Positions 32,759 through 44,833 of a DNA stretch of 64,000 nucleotides are shown piece after piece. The stretch covers positions 605,906,677-605,970,676 of the forward strand of contig NC_081405.1 of NCBI RefSeq assembly GCF_030272615.1, given 5' to 3'. The translations under genes and the position numbers were made by a program. The notes beneath the pieces were generated by a model. That model did not search any database and had not been told where the DNA came from. It worked only from the letters and a program-made list of their open reading frames with translations. The stretch comes from Cryptomeria japonica (lineage: Eukaryota > Streptophyta > Pinopsida > Cupressales > Cupressaceae). How positions within the stretch are numbered: position 1 is the stretch's first letter; the number at the start of each line of letters is the position of its first letter.

Positions 32759-35700
32759 CAATGCAAGGGATATTTTGATTGCCTCTTGGAGAGTGGAAAT
32801 ATCTAGTGCCTTAACCAACCCAATTAATGGCTCTACTATTTAACTACAAATATAACCATGTTTCTATTTCCAAACACAACAAGAACTTTTCCTGTGATCG
32901 TCTAGAATTCCCCTAAGTAGTTCCCCATTGATCTAATGTTTCAGCTAGGCCAACTCTCAAAAGTAGATTTTTGGATTATCTCTATCAAATATTTCAATCA
33001 ATCTTTAGCTAAATTATTCAAAATTAGTGATGAGAATTTTTTTTCTTCCCTATAACATAGGAGCACCATTCATGTGCTACCCCTTACAATTGTAGGGAAG
33101 AAAAAATTACAGCTTGTCAATACATTAGATTTAGAGATAGGTAGGTATTATTTTTTGTATCCATATTTAGGCTAAACACTTTGTGTAAAATTAAACATAG
33201 TTATAGGAACCTTATCAAAGTGTCATTCAATTCCTTGTTAGCTTGATTCAAAGCCAATTTTCATCTAGATTCACAAACCATTTTTGGAGTTTAATGTTGC
33301 AAAAAGTACAAAATGATAGATCATTTTGACAATTTGGCTCAATATTTTTATACTTAACATGACTTGTATAAAAAATCTTCTATTTACTTGCTTCTTCTTT
33401 TGAAGGATTTTCTCTTGTTTGAAGGAAATAGGGTTGGAAGGGACTAGGCAAAGAACAAATAGTTTGGATAATAGTTAATGCACTTCCTCTTCTAATAGGT
33501 GTTTTTTGAGTTCTAAGGTCTTTTTTATTTTTCATGACTTGTACCAACAATTCTGTCATGTATTTGAGTGTTAAGTTTTTTCCATTTGCTCCATATTCAA
33601 TTTGATGACTCCTTGAAATATTACCTAATGCTTTTCTTCCTTTATCAATGTGTTTCTATTTTTGGCCATCTCGTGTCTCCATTGATACACTACCATCTAC
33701 CAAATTATGTTAGTCATTGTTCCTAAAGTTGATAGGATCAAGGCTTTAATATCACTATTTAATATCCTTGATAGGAATATTATATGATTCATATTTGATT
33801 CAATTCCACTCAACATGAATGACTAAATTTATTACAAGATTAGACCTAAAATAATATGTATTATAATCAATAGAGCATGTAAAAATAAATTACAACTCTC
33901 TTAGAAAAATGAACAATTCACACAAAAACCACAATAATTGATTACTCCTATTCATTCAACCCGATTTAAAATTATAATCAATTCCATTTTTACTAGACTT
34001 CTAGGAAAAACTCCAAAAAATATTATTATTGTCAAGAAATATAGCAAATCAATAGCAAGTGACATTAAAGACCTACCATACGATTACAAACCTTAGGCAC
34101 TAAGAGAGTTACCAAAATAATATATTGTTAAAGCTCAAATATAATTCTAGTGTAGAATTACATAACAGAAAACTAGAGGTTTTTGTTCACAAACTGCCTA
34201 TGAAACTATGGGTTTCTATCCTCCAATATCTAGTGATAGACAAACAAAATATCTAGTCTATTTGAGAGAATAGATTGATAAGCCATATTTGATCTTTGGT
34301 TTTGATTAAATATATATTAGAATGCCCCATTTTCCCATAAGATAAATTTCATATTCTTTTCTTTTACCTCCAAAAGAAAACCTCACACTTTATTAGATAA
34401 CACAAGAGCCCCATAACTTGGACACTCATAAATTAAACACTTAAGTGGTCACTTAATAACAAACTTAAATGTTACAAAGTCATTTCCCTAAGCTTATGGG
34501 AAATGAAAAATTAGGCTTAGGAAATATCTTGTCTTATTGGAAAAGGGGACATGATATTGGCTATGTGAAATGAAAAAACGAAAGAGTAAAATAAACATCT
34601 TTAAAATATGCATCATAAGCATGTATGAGACTATCCAATGCAGTTTCTAAGAAATTGTCAGTAGAGGATGGATGATATAAACATGAAATAAGCATATGTA
34701 GGCTATCAAATGAACCCATGTTCACAGACATCTTTTAAGAAATGAAATATGAAATAATAAGCATCAAACAGTATACTATACCAATGTAAAATGTCTAGGA
34801 AAGAAATCAAATCTTCACTACATAAACACAAATAAGGTGATTGCATGGGTAAACATCATCCAACAAATCAAAGTTGAGGTTTTATAAAACATGTATCATC
34901 ATTATACGGTTTACTGCATTCATCATGGGTGTAGATATATAGAGGTGCATAGAAATTTCAGATTAATTTCGAAATGGAGGAGTGCAGAAAATTAGATATG
35001 AATTGATACTGAAGGGTGAAAGAGACTTAGAAAGAACATATGTATAAACAAATATATTACCTTATATACATCCTTCAATGAGGCCGATTGGGCCTTTCAA
35101 CCCGATATACTGTTAGTACACAGGTTAAAAGAGTGCTATTACTTCATCCCACCTGCACGCTTTAACAGTTTATATAATGTTAGGGTTTCTAAATCATTCA
35201 AATAATTTATGAGCGTTTCTAAACCCATCAGATCAGAAAAATGAAAACAAGAATTGGCTTGTAAGAAAAACTAAGCATTGCCTATGTTAATTAGATGCAT
35301 AATTCTTTTGTAATATAGATCTTCTTATAATATGTCTTAATACGTTTTTATCATTGTAAAGTCTATACTTTGAAGCCTTCAAACAACTGAACTACCATGG
35401 AACTAGAATCATAATAGCATTGTTCAATAACATTTGTAATACAAAAGGCTTTTATCTGAGATGATAAACATGTTCCCTTCTGTAGTACATATTTTCCAAT
35501 TTTCTTTTTGGTAACTGGGGAATCTGTCTTCTTTCTTTCAAACAGTCAGTTTGAATTTGGGTACCACCATAAGCATGAACAAATACGTGTGTAGTGCCTG
35601 TACAGTTTTTCATACAAGTGTAGGATATCAGTATATTGATATTGAAGGCAGGGAAACAATATAGATCAAAATATCACTATTCATTCAGGCTATATAATTA

Positions 35701-35900
35701 TGCTAAATTTCAAAGGGAAAGGGCATTCTATTGGACTGATGGGTTGTAAAAGGTCCCAGGCTCCTGCTTTAAATGAATTTTAAGATTCCAGAAAACCTAC
35801 ATACCGTTAACCAAAAACTTTCATAAATTTCAACATATATCCCATGGGTGTAACCCTATAGAGTATATCAGCTAATTTAAAGGGATTTATGTAAGCTTAC
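32759..35900. other. Decayed intergenic DNA
   Basis: No intact coding frame. 32800-33850 has minus-strand coding-like composition and may be gag remnants of the gypsy fragment at 22230, separated by later insertions; I could not confirm a motif. 33850-35900 is AT-rich with nothing recognisable. Confidence 0.3.
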
Positions 35901-35959
35901 CATTCTTATGCAAAGAAACTGCTTGAAAAGGAAAACTGAGATTCTTGAAAGCATCTTAC

Positions 35960-36524
35960 TAGGTTGGTTCCTTTTTTCCAGGACACTGAATTTCTTCCTC
36001 AGCATAGTTGCTTTGCATTCAACACCAAATCTCACCAGGCTAAACAAGGCAGGGAATCATTTTCTTAAGAAACTATGCATGATATAAGAGAATATTGTAT
36101 TAACAATTCCACAAATTTGAAAGAAAAAACAACCATAAAATTTGCAGAGAGCCATTTTAAACAACAAAGCATACAAGAAAAAATGCCAGAAAAATAAATT
36201 CATGCATGATTTATAAGTATAAACTTGAAACCATTTTGTTAAAATCTAATAGTAATCTGAAGATAATAAAGAATATGAAATTAATTAACCAAGCACTTAC
36301 TTTGGAGATATGATTATCAGAGGCCCTGGAGAAAGATAAGTAGCACATACTTCTTTGTTATTGATAGTTAAGTTGGGTATCTCAAACAAATTACATCTCC
36401 ATAATGTGTTTTGATTGGTAACATCTATTTGGGTCTTCCTGCAAGCAATTTGCTTATTATCATCAATATTCCTAAGGCAGGAAAAAACCATTATAACATA
36501 AACCAAGGCAGTGCAGGCCATCAT
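35960..36524 (-). CDS. Possible small two-exon host gene, secreted-protein-like
   Basis: Minus strand. A candidate start at 36524 (MMACTALVYVIMVFSC) gives a hydrophobic, signal-peptide-like start, then a segment with cysteines (IACRKTQIDVTNQ, NKEVCATYLSPGP). The frame meets a splice-donor-like GTAAGT at 36300. An acceptor-like TTTAG at 36040 joins in phase to a second open stretch (VRFGVECKATMLRKKF) that ends near another GTAAGA donor at about 35964. A TATATAA lies at about 36588-36594, some 65 bases upstream of the ATG. I do not recognise the family. It could be chance: 75 codons is short, and no third exon was found. Confidence 0.28.
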
Positions 36525-36599
36525 GAGTTCTATTTGAAATAATATCAATAAGAGTGGTATATATTGGTGAAAGAAGGAAATCATTTGCTTATATATTCA

Positions 36600-37464
36600 A
36601 GTAGGATTAGTTCTTAAGTAAATTTTGTATTAAAACTTGCAATAGTTTTTAGACAAAGTGTGTGGTGTATAAATGGTTGGCTGTATTTATCAGAAGAGTT
36701 TGTACTTGAATGATAATTATGTATGACGTTGTTATCTGTCTACAACAGGTTTCTCGAGTTTGAAAAAAATGATAAGAACAATGTACTACATATAATATGA
36801 TACCTGTTACCATTTTGTTTTATTTTACAATCAAAATATGTTTGACTTGCAAACCTACTGATAATTACGTTCATTAAACATGCATGCATGTGAACTTGAA
36901 ACTGGCTCTTAATGATGCAGATCTGTTTGTCACTTAGGGCTGTTATACATCACTACACATCAGATTGTTCCAAAACATGTCTAAATCAACAACTCAGCCG
37001 TTATTTCAATCACCCATCAACTCTAACTACCTTGGACAAGTAGTGTTGTTACATGTGAATGAAGTTTATCGTTTTGGGTGCTTTGAAATACAATCTATAG
37101 TAAAAAGAAAGGTGTAATCTTTTTGTTTTAATGTTCATAGCCTTTTTATGCCCCATCCAAATCATGCATGGCACAATACTTTAGTTAGTCTAAATTTTCC
37201 TAGATTTTAATTAGAAATAAATGTATAGTAGCATACATATATCTTTCACGAGGTGTCTATTTCATCTTATTATAACTATTATCATAATTTAATGTTAATT
37301 GAACTCTAACCTTAACCTAACCATGTAAGATTTTAATTGAATTTCATGAGTGATAAAATTTACAAAAGTAATCTTAATTGTAATCCTAACCCTAACCTAA
37401 ACAAATGTGTATATATATAAGAGTGAAATTTTAATTATAATTATCTTTGAGAAAAGTGCTTCTT
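36600..37464. other. No feature seen
   Basis: AT-rich. Short ccctaaccctaacc runs near 37310 and 37390 are too few to be telomeric DNA. Confidence 0.35.
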
Positions 37465-37475
37465 TAATTGTTTTT

Positions 37476-39129
37476 GATAAAAAAGAAGCAGTGTTAGCTA
37501 GGGCGCCGACCCTTAACATAGTCAGATGCTATAAAAAAGATAAAACAAACCAAGGGAGCATGCCTCTTTACAACAAACAGATAAAAAAACAAACTAGACC
37601 CAACTCAAGGAGGGGAAGAGACACCCAAACCTTGAGAGGGAGAGGTTAGGACAAGGGAAGAAGACCTCCCCTTTTGCCTTCGACAAACCACAGTCCAGGC
37701 GATACAAATATTAGGACCAAGAGAGAGATTAGGTGGTAGTGTTTCGACAGAGTTGTGATCAGAAGTAGCTGCAGAGTGTTGCTGTAGAACCACAACAGGA
37801 AGCTAAGAAACAACAACAAATTGTTGCAAGGTAGGCTGTCGAAGCAGAGCAGCACTAGAAGCAGGCTCAACAGTAGTAGAACAAGGATGCTGAACAACAC
37901 TGAGAGGGTCAGTAGAAGATTCAACAACAGTGAGAGGCTCTTCATCACAGGAGGAAATATCATCCTCATGAGAGGAACAAGTAGTATCCAATGCATTGAC
38001 AGTCAAATGTTCAATGGTGGCATCTTTCCACCAAGTAGCAACACCCTTATGGCAAGGAAGAGAACAGTTTGAAGCAAGATGCCCCATTGAGAAACATTTT
38101 TGACAACGAAAGGGTAGACCCTCATAATCCAATGACTGAGACCAAGGCCTATCCCCAACCATAAGAACAACATCCTTAGGGAGAGGCGAAGAGATGTCAA
38201 TGTCAACCAACAAGTGAGCAAAGGTAGAGTGCCCCATAGAAGACATGGCCTCATCCACCTTCAAGAAACGATCAATGGAGTTGCCAATGGCCTCGTAGCA
38301 GGAGAGTTCCCAAAAAAGGTGAGGGAGATTAGGAAGGTGGACCCATGTTGGACGCACAAACAATGATTCAGTAAGGGGATTAAAAGAGGTTGTCCAGGGC
38401 TTGACAGAAAGAGAGTTATCTCCCCAAGCCCACACTTTGTCCAAAACCAGGTTTCTATCTAAGGTAGAAGTAAAGGGTGCAATAAAAAAAACCTTCCCAC
38501 AAGGAAAGAGCTCAATGGTGTGGGCAATCAGGGGTTTCCAAGAGTTACTCACCCAACAATGGAGATCTGAAAGAGAGAGCCAGAGCCCAAAAAAATCTGC
38601 ACACCAAAGCATTACTCTGATAGAAGTTAATATTGTCCACAACATCCTGGCCACAAACCATCACAGGGGAAGATTTGATACAGGGAAGGGAATGAACCCC
38701 CTTAATAGTAGAAGCTCTAGCCGCATGAGCGTAACTTCTTCCACCAGAAAGAGGAGGAGGTTTGGGAGCATCCATACCTTTTCCTGTAAAAGCAGTAGCT
38801 GAAGAAGTAGCAGTGCCCTTAGTAAAGGGAAGACCCCCCACGCTAGAGCCCATGGGAGGAGGGGGAAGGTATGAGCCAGCCAAAGCATCAACGCGAGAGA
38901 CAACATCAACCAACACAAAGCAGGAGGGCGAGGGAAGGTCGCTAACAACCCCCACGCCAAGTAGGGGGGGAAGTCTGCAGACAAGGGTATGTGGGCAGAG
39001 ACAGATGGAGTAGCCCACACACCAAACCTAACACCAGTCTCAGAAGCATCGATCGTGTTCGAAGTGGGAGAGCCATTGCTGGGGAGCGAGAGGAGCGGGA
39101 GAGACATTTCAAAAGAATATAATTACATC
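37476..39129 (-). mobile_element. LINE with ORF1 only, perfect 11-bp target duplication
   Basis: Minus strand. taattgttttt at 37465-37475 and at 39130-39140 flanks a 1654-bp unit that begins 22 bases before an ATG and ends in a pyrimidine-rich 3' region finishing TTTTTTATC, like the other LINEs here. Only ORF1 is present; endonuclease and reverse transcriptase are missing. The duplication shows the unit is bounded by one insertion event. Either an ORF1-only template moved in trans, or ORF2 was deleted before or after insertion. Confidence 0.72.
37605..39107 (-). pseudogene. LINE ORF1 (RNA-binding, DUF4283-like with zinc knuckle)
   Basis: Three frames joined by two frameshifts: 39107 to about 38940, 39018 to 38545, and 38654 to 37803, then past a stop to 37605. 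The Ser/Pro/Gly-rich start is followed by the domain of plant LINE ORF1 proteins (PTWVHLPNLPHLFWELSCYE, about 38340-38290). One knuckle, CQKCFSMGHLASNC, lies near 38090. The tail is acidic and Ser-rich. In known elements this protein coats the RNA. Confidence 0.7.
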
Positions 39130-39140
39130 TAATTGTTTTT

Positions 39141-40530
39141 AATGCCCTGCTAAATGGACAAGGTTAGTCTAAGAGAAACAATACAAAACACACAAGAAAC
39201 CGTTAGTGTTATTTAATCAAAGACTAATCTAAACATGCATATCAAGAGAGACACTAAAATCATGCTAATATCTCTAACTAATGAAACAAAGATAATGAGG
39301 CATCTCCAAATGCCTCTTAGCATGCTCTTAGCTCCTTCTCCCTTGTTCCTCTCCTCTCCAAGTTCCAAAATAGTGTAGCTCTCAACAACTTTTTGCACTA
39401 TGGATGCTTATGGAGGATTGAGATTGAAATGTTGCTCTAATTGTAAATAAAGAAGCAAATATTAAGCTATTGATACTAAAATGATTGATTTTATCCAAAA
39501 TGACAATATATGAGTTAATTATGCTAAAATGCTCTCTTAAAATGCCTATAGCTTAAATGCATACAAGTTTTCAGGATCTGGATTATGAAGAAATGGGCTC
39601 TATTTATAGGAAAAATGGAGCAATGGATGGTTGAGATTGAGCAATCTCAACAAGGGTCAGGATTGAATGATTTCAAATCCATGCGAGGGCTTTCAACCCA
39701 ATCCCAGGATGACAAGTGTCAATGTGAGATAGGTTGAGAGGGGAGGGAATAAGCATTAAATGCTTGATATGACCTTGGGAGCTAAAGTCAAGGTTGATTG
39801 AATAAATAAACTCTTTATTCAAAGAATAAAGCTTTTATCCAATGGATAAACTCTTGTGCAAATATGAAATGGATGAATATGGTCAAAACAATAAATGTTT
39901 GGGGAGACAAGTTTGAAATAACCATAAATGGTTATGTAAGAGCCATAAATGGTCATGTAAGAGCCATTAGTGGTCTTGGAAGACTTTGGGGGTTAATTTG
40001 TTGAACACACAAAGCATTAAATGCTTTTCAAAGACTTTGGAGTCTTTGAGAAGTGACTCCATTTTGCTTAGGAATGTGACAATAATTAGGGGATGGATTA
40101 GGCTAATTAGGAAGGGGTTAGAAGAATCTAGAAGGGGATTTAGGAATGCAATCAGATTTGGTGGGTGAGGGAAAATAGGATTTTATTAAAATAAAAATTC
40201 ATTTATTTCAATAAATGTGTGCAAGTTGCATTTGTAGGAAAATGCAAGTGGGGGGGGGGGATAATGATTTAAATAAATGTTTTTATTTAATTTATTTAAA
40301 AGAGGAAAAAGGGGATTTTATTAAATAAATAGATTTTATTTATTTAATTGATTTGAATTTGATTTAATGAATTAATTAAAATAAATTGAATAATTTATTT
40401 AATTAATAGAAGAATGTTTTGGGAATAAATTAATTAAATATTAATTTAATTAACTGGTGGCTAGTGGATTTTTAATCAAATAAATAGCGAATATTTATTT
40501 AATTAAGCTGGACAAATTTGTGTGACTACA
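39141..40530 (-). repeat. Probable solo gypsy LTR
   Basis: The minus strand begins TGTAGTCACACAAATTTG at 40530. It has AT-rich tttatttaatt blocks (40180-40500) and a TATA-like cctataaatag at about 39599-39609. No internal region is found on either side; LINEs abut both ends. The distal boundary near 39141 is uncertain. Confidence 0.4.
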
Positions 40531-40748
40531 GTTTTGATTAAGTAAAAGCAGGTATTTGAAAGGTACCTGAACCTTGTACGAGCCAGGAGAACATAACTCC
40601 TAGATAAAGTGCCCGATCACTTCAAAAAGACATAATGATCCTACCGAGAGGAATCAACTAACATAACATAACATAAAAACCTAGAGCAGATAGCAAAAGG
40701 AAAGCACAAAGACAATAAAAAGACAGAACCTGGGACACCAACAGAGAC

Positions 40749-42485
40749 CTAAATAGTATTTATAATTTCTTCAGCATGAACAACCATTTGTTTCATGTTG
40801 CTTGCTGAAGTCTTCAGTTCCTCCAGCTCATGACCTTTGTTGTTGCCCTTGATCTTTGTGTTAGCTCTGGTCCTCCTTTCATGACCCTTCTTGTCCGGTT
40901 TCTCTTTATCACCATCCTTCTCAACATTGTTTTCAAACTTGTTTATGAGGATGTTCATGTTGTCCATAGATGATTTGAGGATTTGGAAATTTTGGTCTGC
41001 GATCTTCTTAATGTTGAGTTCCAACCTGTCAATTCTGCTACCAAAGTCATTTATTTTATTTTTCATTTCCTTTCTATCTCCCATCTTGTTGACCTTTTTT
41101 TTCCGTTGCTATGATTTTTCCAACCATACATTCAATAGCTTTTGCATTATGTAGAACGGCAACCGATTCTTTAACATGTTCAACCAGGGGCTTGTCACCA
41201 ACCGTAACTCTTGCAATAGCCTGCGTATCAGTTTTCAAACTATTGATATCCTTCACCATGGTAGCAATGGTCTCACATAAGGCTTTAACAGTATCATTGT
41301 CATCTCTACCACTTTTATCCCCTTTATCCTCCTTTTGTAGACCTGTGGTATTCACAACCTCGATATTGCCCATCACCGGGTTACCCTCCCCTTCTTTATC
41401 CTGACCCTCAACCTTCTTGTTTTCCTCAACCTCCTCCTCAGAGTCAACCAGAATGTGGTTGATATCTAGGTTGTTACCCTTTTTAGTGATCTTCCTCTGA
41501 ATCTGCTTTCCAGCAGCTTTCCCTTTCTTTTTTTTAACAAATTTTTTCTCAAAAGATTCAGTTTTAGATTCCGACATTTCTAAATCCACAATAATCCTTC
41601 TCTTCTTGTCCCTATTCCTCCCTTTTTTTCTAGTATCTTCTGAGTCTCCCTCAGTCTCTGATTCAAAGTTAAATCCACTAGCTTCACTCTTCGTTGTCTC
41701 ATCTCTTACTTTTTTGCCCTTAATAGGCTTTTCAATACACTTCCCCTTAAGCATTTTATAAACCAGGACCATAAGCCCTTGGTGGAGGGCATGGTCACCT
41801 TTGGGGTCCTTCTGAACCTCCTTTATAGTATGATCCATTGAGCATGCTAGGTAGTAAGGTAGGCTCACCTTTTCCCCATGACAGAAATGGTTGAGCAGGA
41901 CAAAGTGATGCCTAGAGGCTCTGGTAAACCTACCGTCTAAGGTAATGTAAGCTATAGAGGCAAATAAAACAAACCTCCATGGCCTGCCAATTCTCTTCAG
42001 AGCATGATAGGAGTTGTCAATTTTGATCATCTTTCTCCTCTCTTCATCTGTAACAGGAAACTTATTTGCTGCTTTATCTGAAATGCCACGATCCCTGTAA
42101 AATTTCATTCCCTTAGTAGTCATCCCAGTAGCTTCGGCAATGACCTCTTCATCAACATTCATCATCTGGGAACCGATAAAGATTTTACCATTTTTCCAGT
42201 TCTTGATAAAATAACTAGTGATTGTGGGGTCTTTCCCACTTAACTGCTCCATGAAAGCATTCAGCCCCCCCTGTTGAAGGATATCCCACACTTCTATATT
42301 CTTTCTCTAGTTAGAGCAGGAAGTGGGTTCGAATCTTTTCTTATTACCTCCCATATTTCTAGCACCTTCCTTGCAATTCCTTCTCTCAGCTTGATAACCT
42401 CCCCTCTGGTTTCTATGGGTACTTTGTAAGAACACCCAGAATCCGTGCCAGATGATAATGATAAGACACCTATATAAATGCTCAT
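40749..42485 (-). pseudogene. LINE ORF3, copy A: globular domain, basic/acidic linker, coiled coil
   Basis: Best copy of the extra ORF. 42485-42294 gives an N-terminal part (VIKLREGIARKVLEIWEVI). After a frameshift, 42291-41074 is 405 open codons. After a second frameshift, 41084-40749 adds 111 codons. The globular part spans about the first 190 codons of the main frame (VDEEVIAEATGMTTKG, RHHFVLLNHFCHGEKVSLPY, HALHQGLMVLVYKML). Then come acidic and lysine-rich nuclear-signal-like blocks (RKKGRNRDKKRR, KKFVKKKKGK) and a C-terminal coil (SRIDRLELNIKKIADQNFQI). No endonuclease, RT or RNase H motif. The type of domain is common among uncharacterised plant transposon-associated proteins. It starts about 40 bases after the RNase H frame. 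Confidence 0.7.
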
Positions 42486-42527
42486 TAACTTCGATAAAAC
42501 CCTGCATCAAAAAAGGCAGAAGAAGCA

Positions 42528-42755
42528 TTAGAAATAATGATTAAAAGTACCACCTTTCCTTATCTGGCTCCGATCCTGATTAAGCAAATATTTCATTTCA
42601 CTTGCAATCTCCATTTCACCATAATTAGTAATGATGTCTCCCGAATGGCAGGCCAGGTTTGCTGCCCAATCAGCACAGGAGTTGGCCTTCCTATACACGT
42701 GTAAGAACACACATATCAAATTCATCGCTGATTTTCCTAGTAGCTTTAATATCAT
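42528..42755 (-). pseudogene. C-terminus of LINE ORF2 RNase H, copy A
   Basis: The piece HVYRKANSCADWAANLAC is the hallmark end of the RNase H domain fused to plant LINE ORF2. The rest of ORF2 is cut off by 5' truncation. It lies directly upstream of ORF3 on the same strand. Confidence 0.7.
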
Positions 42756-42770
42756 TACTAATTATATCTA

Positions 42771-42953
42771 ATTGTTGTATAAGGTATACATATGATTTAT
42801 CTTGAATTATAATTACATCTTTATGGATGTATAAGAATATAATTATATATACTTATATCCATATACTTTTTAATCTTTTTGATAAAAAAGGATTTGATTT
42901 TGAGTAGTGATGGTATATTCTCATTTGGAGTTGATTCTAGTCGATTAGGTGGT

Positions 42954-42986
<33 letters not shown>

Positions 42987-42987
42987 G

Positions 42988-43036
<49 letters not shown>

Positions 43037-43193
43037 GTATATACATATATATATTATATGTAATAACTTAAAATGAAAGATGCATAGAACTTAGTCATTC
43101 TAACTTTAAAAAGATGTTGAAAGTCCTTGTCATAATTTTTTTATATTTCAGTAGTGGTTTACAATGAAAAATCATGTAGAAGGTAAATATTGA
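42771..43193. repeat. AT-rich flank with TA/TATATG microsatellite
   Basis: 42953-43060 is an almost pure TA repeat with interspersed gtatac. 42770-42870 resembles 45845-45900 (aattacatc...agaatatgattat), so it is a relic of the same background repeat. Confidence 0.7.
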
Positions 43194-43211
43194 ATAAGTG
43201 GTTAATGTTTT

Positions 43212-44815
43212 TGATTACATGAAAAACAAGTTTTGAAGGGGCCCCGAAACCCTTTACAACAAATTAGAAAAGAGATAAAACATGATAGGTCCAACTAGAA
43301 AGCACATAACAACAAATAGAAACAGGTGGGAAAAACAAAAAGCCAGCAAGAGAACCAAGAGTAACAAAAGGACAACATAGCGACACCAAAGGGGCAACCG
43401 AAAGCATAGGCCAACAAAAGTAAGAAAAATTCTTAAGAAGCTCCACAACCTCTTTCTCTAGCTGAGCCATAGAGGCAACAACACTCTTGAGATCATCCAG
43501 TTCCTTAGCTTGCTGAGCCATCTTCCTCGTTTTCGCCCGGGTTCTTTTACCAAGTCCAGTAGCCACACCTTTAGGGGTCAAGTCGTTGTCCTTAGGAATA
43601 TCAATCGTATTATTTTCTAGCTAGATTTGTTCCAGTTTACTGATCAACACTATCAAATTATCAACTGAAGCTTTTAGAATTTTGTGACTTTGTTCTCTAA
43701 TCTTCTTCAGAGTTTCCTCATGACCGTAAACCCTCTTTTCCAGCTCATTAAACCTAGCCTCCACAACCTTGAATTGGGAGCCATAAGCCAGAGTAATAGC
43801 CTCCACATTGCCGATGGATTTTGTTAATTCCTTCAGATAATCAGGCAAAGAGCTGAGATTGCCCATCTTGATAGCTTCCAGAATGTCCACTTTCTTAGAA
43901 GAGTCCTCTTGTTTAGACTTTAAACTTTCAATCTCCGAGTAGACCCATTTTATAACCTTATAAAGCTCCATCACCCCATTCTTCACAGTGTGAAGCATAG
44001 CTATGGGAGAATCACTACTATCTTTACTGAATTCTAAAAAATCAACATTATTCTCCAGGGTTTCCATATCAACAATTGTGACTCTGTCGTTAGGAGGCAG
44101 AGTCTCACCTTCCACCACATTCTTTCCCTCTTTTTCAACACCACAAGTCCATCAATTAGGGTCCAAAGGAGGGGAAGGGGCCTTTGAGGCACCAACCTCC
44201 TTCTTCAGGCTGATTTCAGTGATAGCATGACTGTGCTTAGTTTTCTTCCTAGGCAGTGGGTTGGCATTTTCACTTTCAGTCTCTATACCATCATCATCCC
44301 CATCATCTTTTTCAAACCGGCTGTCCTCCTCCTGTACTTTTTTCCTATTTCCCTTAACCCCTTTGCTGAAAGTCTTTCTGCCAGACCTAGAAGCCAAATC
44401 TTTATTCTTCCCCTTTCTTATTCCCTTATCAGAGGTATCCATGCCAAAATCACCTCCAACTCTATATCAGACCCCTCATCATCACTATCATCTAAGTTCT
44501 CAGACTCCTCTTCCAAGGCCGAAAACTTAGTGATGGAATTATGAATAGAGGTGGCCTTAACATGATTATATAAAAGCAACATTAACTCTTCATGCATGGG
44601 CGGATTGCTATCTGACTTAGCCCTAAAATCCTTTATACTAGTGTTTAAGGAACAATACAGGTAGAAAGGAATCGACACAATATCCTTGTGGCGGAAGTGA
44701 TTCAAGAGTACAAAATGATAGCCATAAACTCAAGAGTATCTACCATGAAGAGTAACATATTGCATCACAACAAACAAAACCCATCTCTATACCTTTTTAA
44801 TCACCTTTGGCGAGG
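43212..44815 (-). mobile_element. LINE copy B, 5'-truncated, perfect 18-bp target duplication
   Basis: ataagtggttaatgtttt at 43194-43211 and 44816-44833 flanks the element exactly. The minus strand enters within ORF3 and ends ...TAATCA at 43212. It has a typical 5'-truncated LINE structure. Only ORF3 and the 3' region are present. Confidence 0.88.
43264..44815 (-). pseudogene. LINE ORF3, copy B
   Basis: Pieces 44705-44418 (YHFVLLNHFRHKDIVSIPFY by hand from 44722, LHEELMLLLYN-like MHEELMLLLYNHVK), 44442-44152 (acidic/lysine-rich), 44118-43621 (coiled coil, FNELEKRVYGHEETLKKIRE) and 43581-43264. It aligns with copy A from about the RPWRFVLF position onward. The last piece runs into the pyrimidine-rich 3' region, which gives an artificial hydrophobic tail. 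Confidence 0.68.
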
Positions 44816-44833
44816 ATAAGTGGTTAATGTTTT

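Larger units (their letters stand above)
40536..42770 (-). mobile_element. LINE copy A, 5'-truncated, with third ORF
   Basis: Minus strand. It enters within the RNase H of ORF2 (42755-42528), continues to a separate ORF (42485-40749), a pyrimidine-rich 3' region, and ends CTTAATC at 40536. The 5' break is near 42760-42780. No target duplication was found by eye. Confidence 0.7.

Noticed and set aside
37300-37405. ccctaacc-type runs resembling plant telomere repeat
   Set aside because: Only a few imperfect, scattered units; no array.
38401-39013. Plus-strand open frames of 83-133 codons
   Set aside because: Shadows of the minus-strand LINE ORF1, whose zinc knuckle and domain are clear.
39135-40535. 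gtttt on both sides of the solo LTR as a target duplication
   Set aside because: The left copy lies inside the LINE duplication and the LTR edge would then begin with TAATG; too weak to claim.
42879-43076. 65-codon open frame rich in Tyr/Ile
   Set aside because: It is the translation of a TA microsatellite, not a gene.
43264-43448. Hydrophobic, membrane-like tail of LINE ORF3 copy B
   Set aside because: Copy A has a stop before this point; the segment is pyrimidine-rich 3' untranslated DNA read through.
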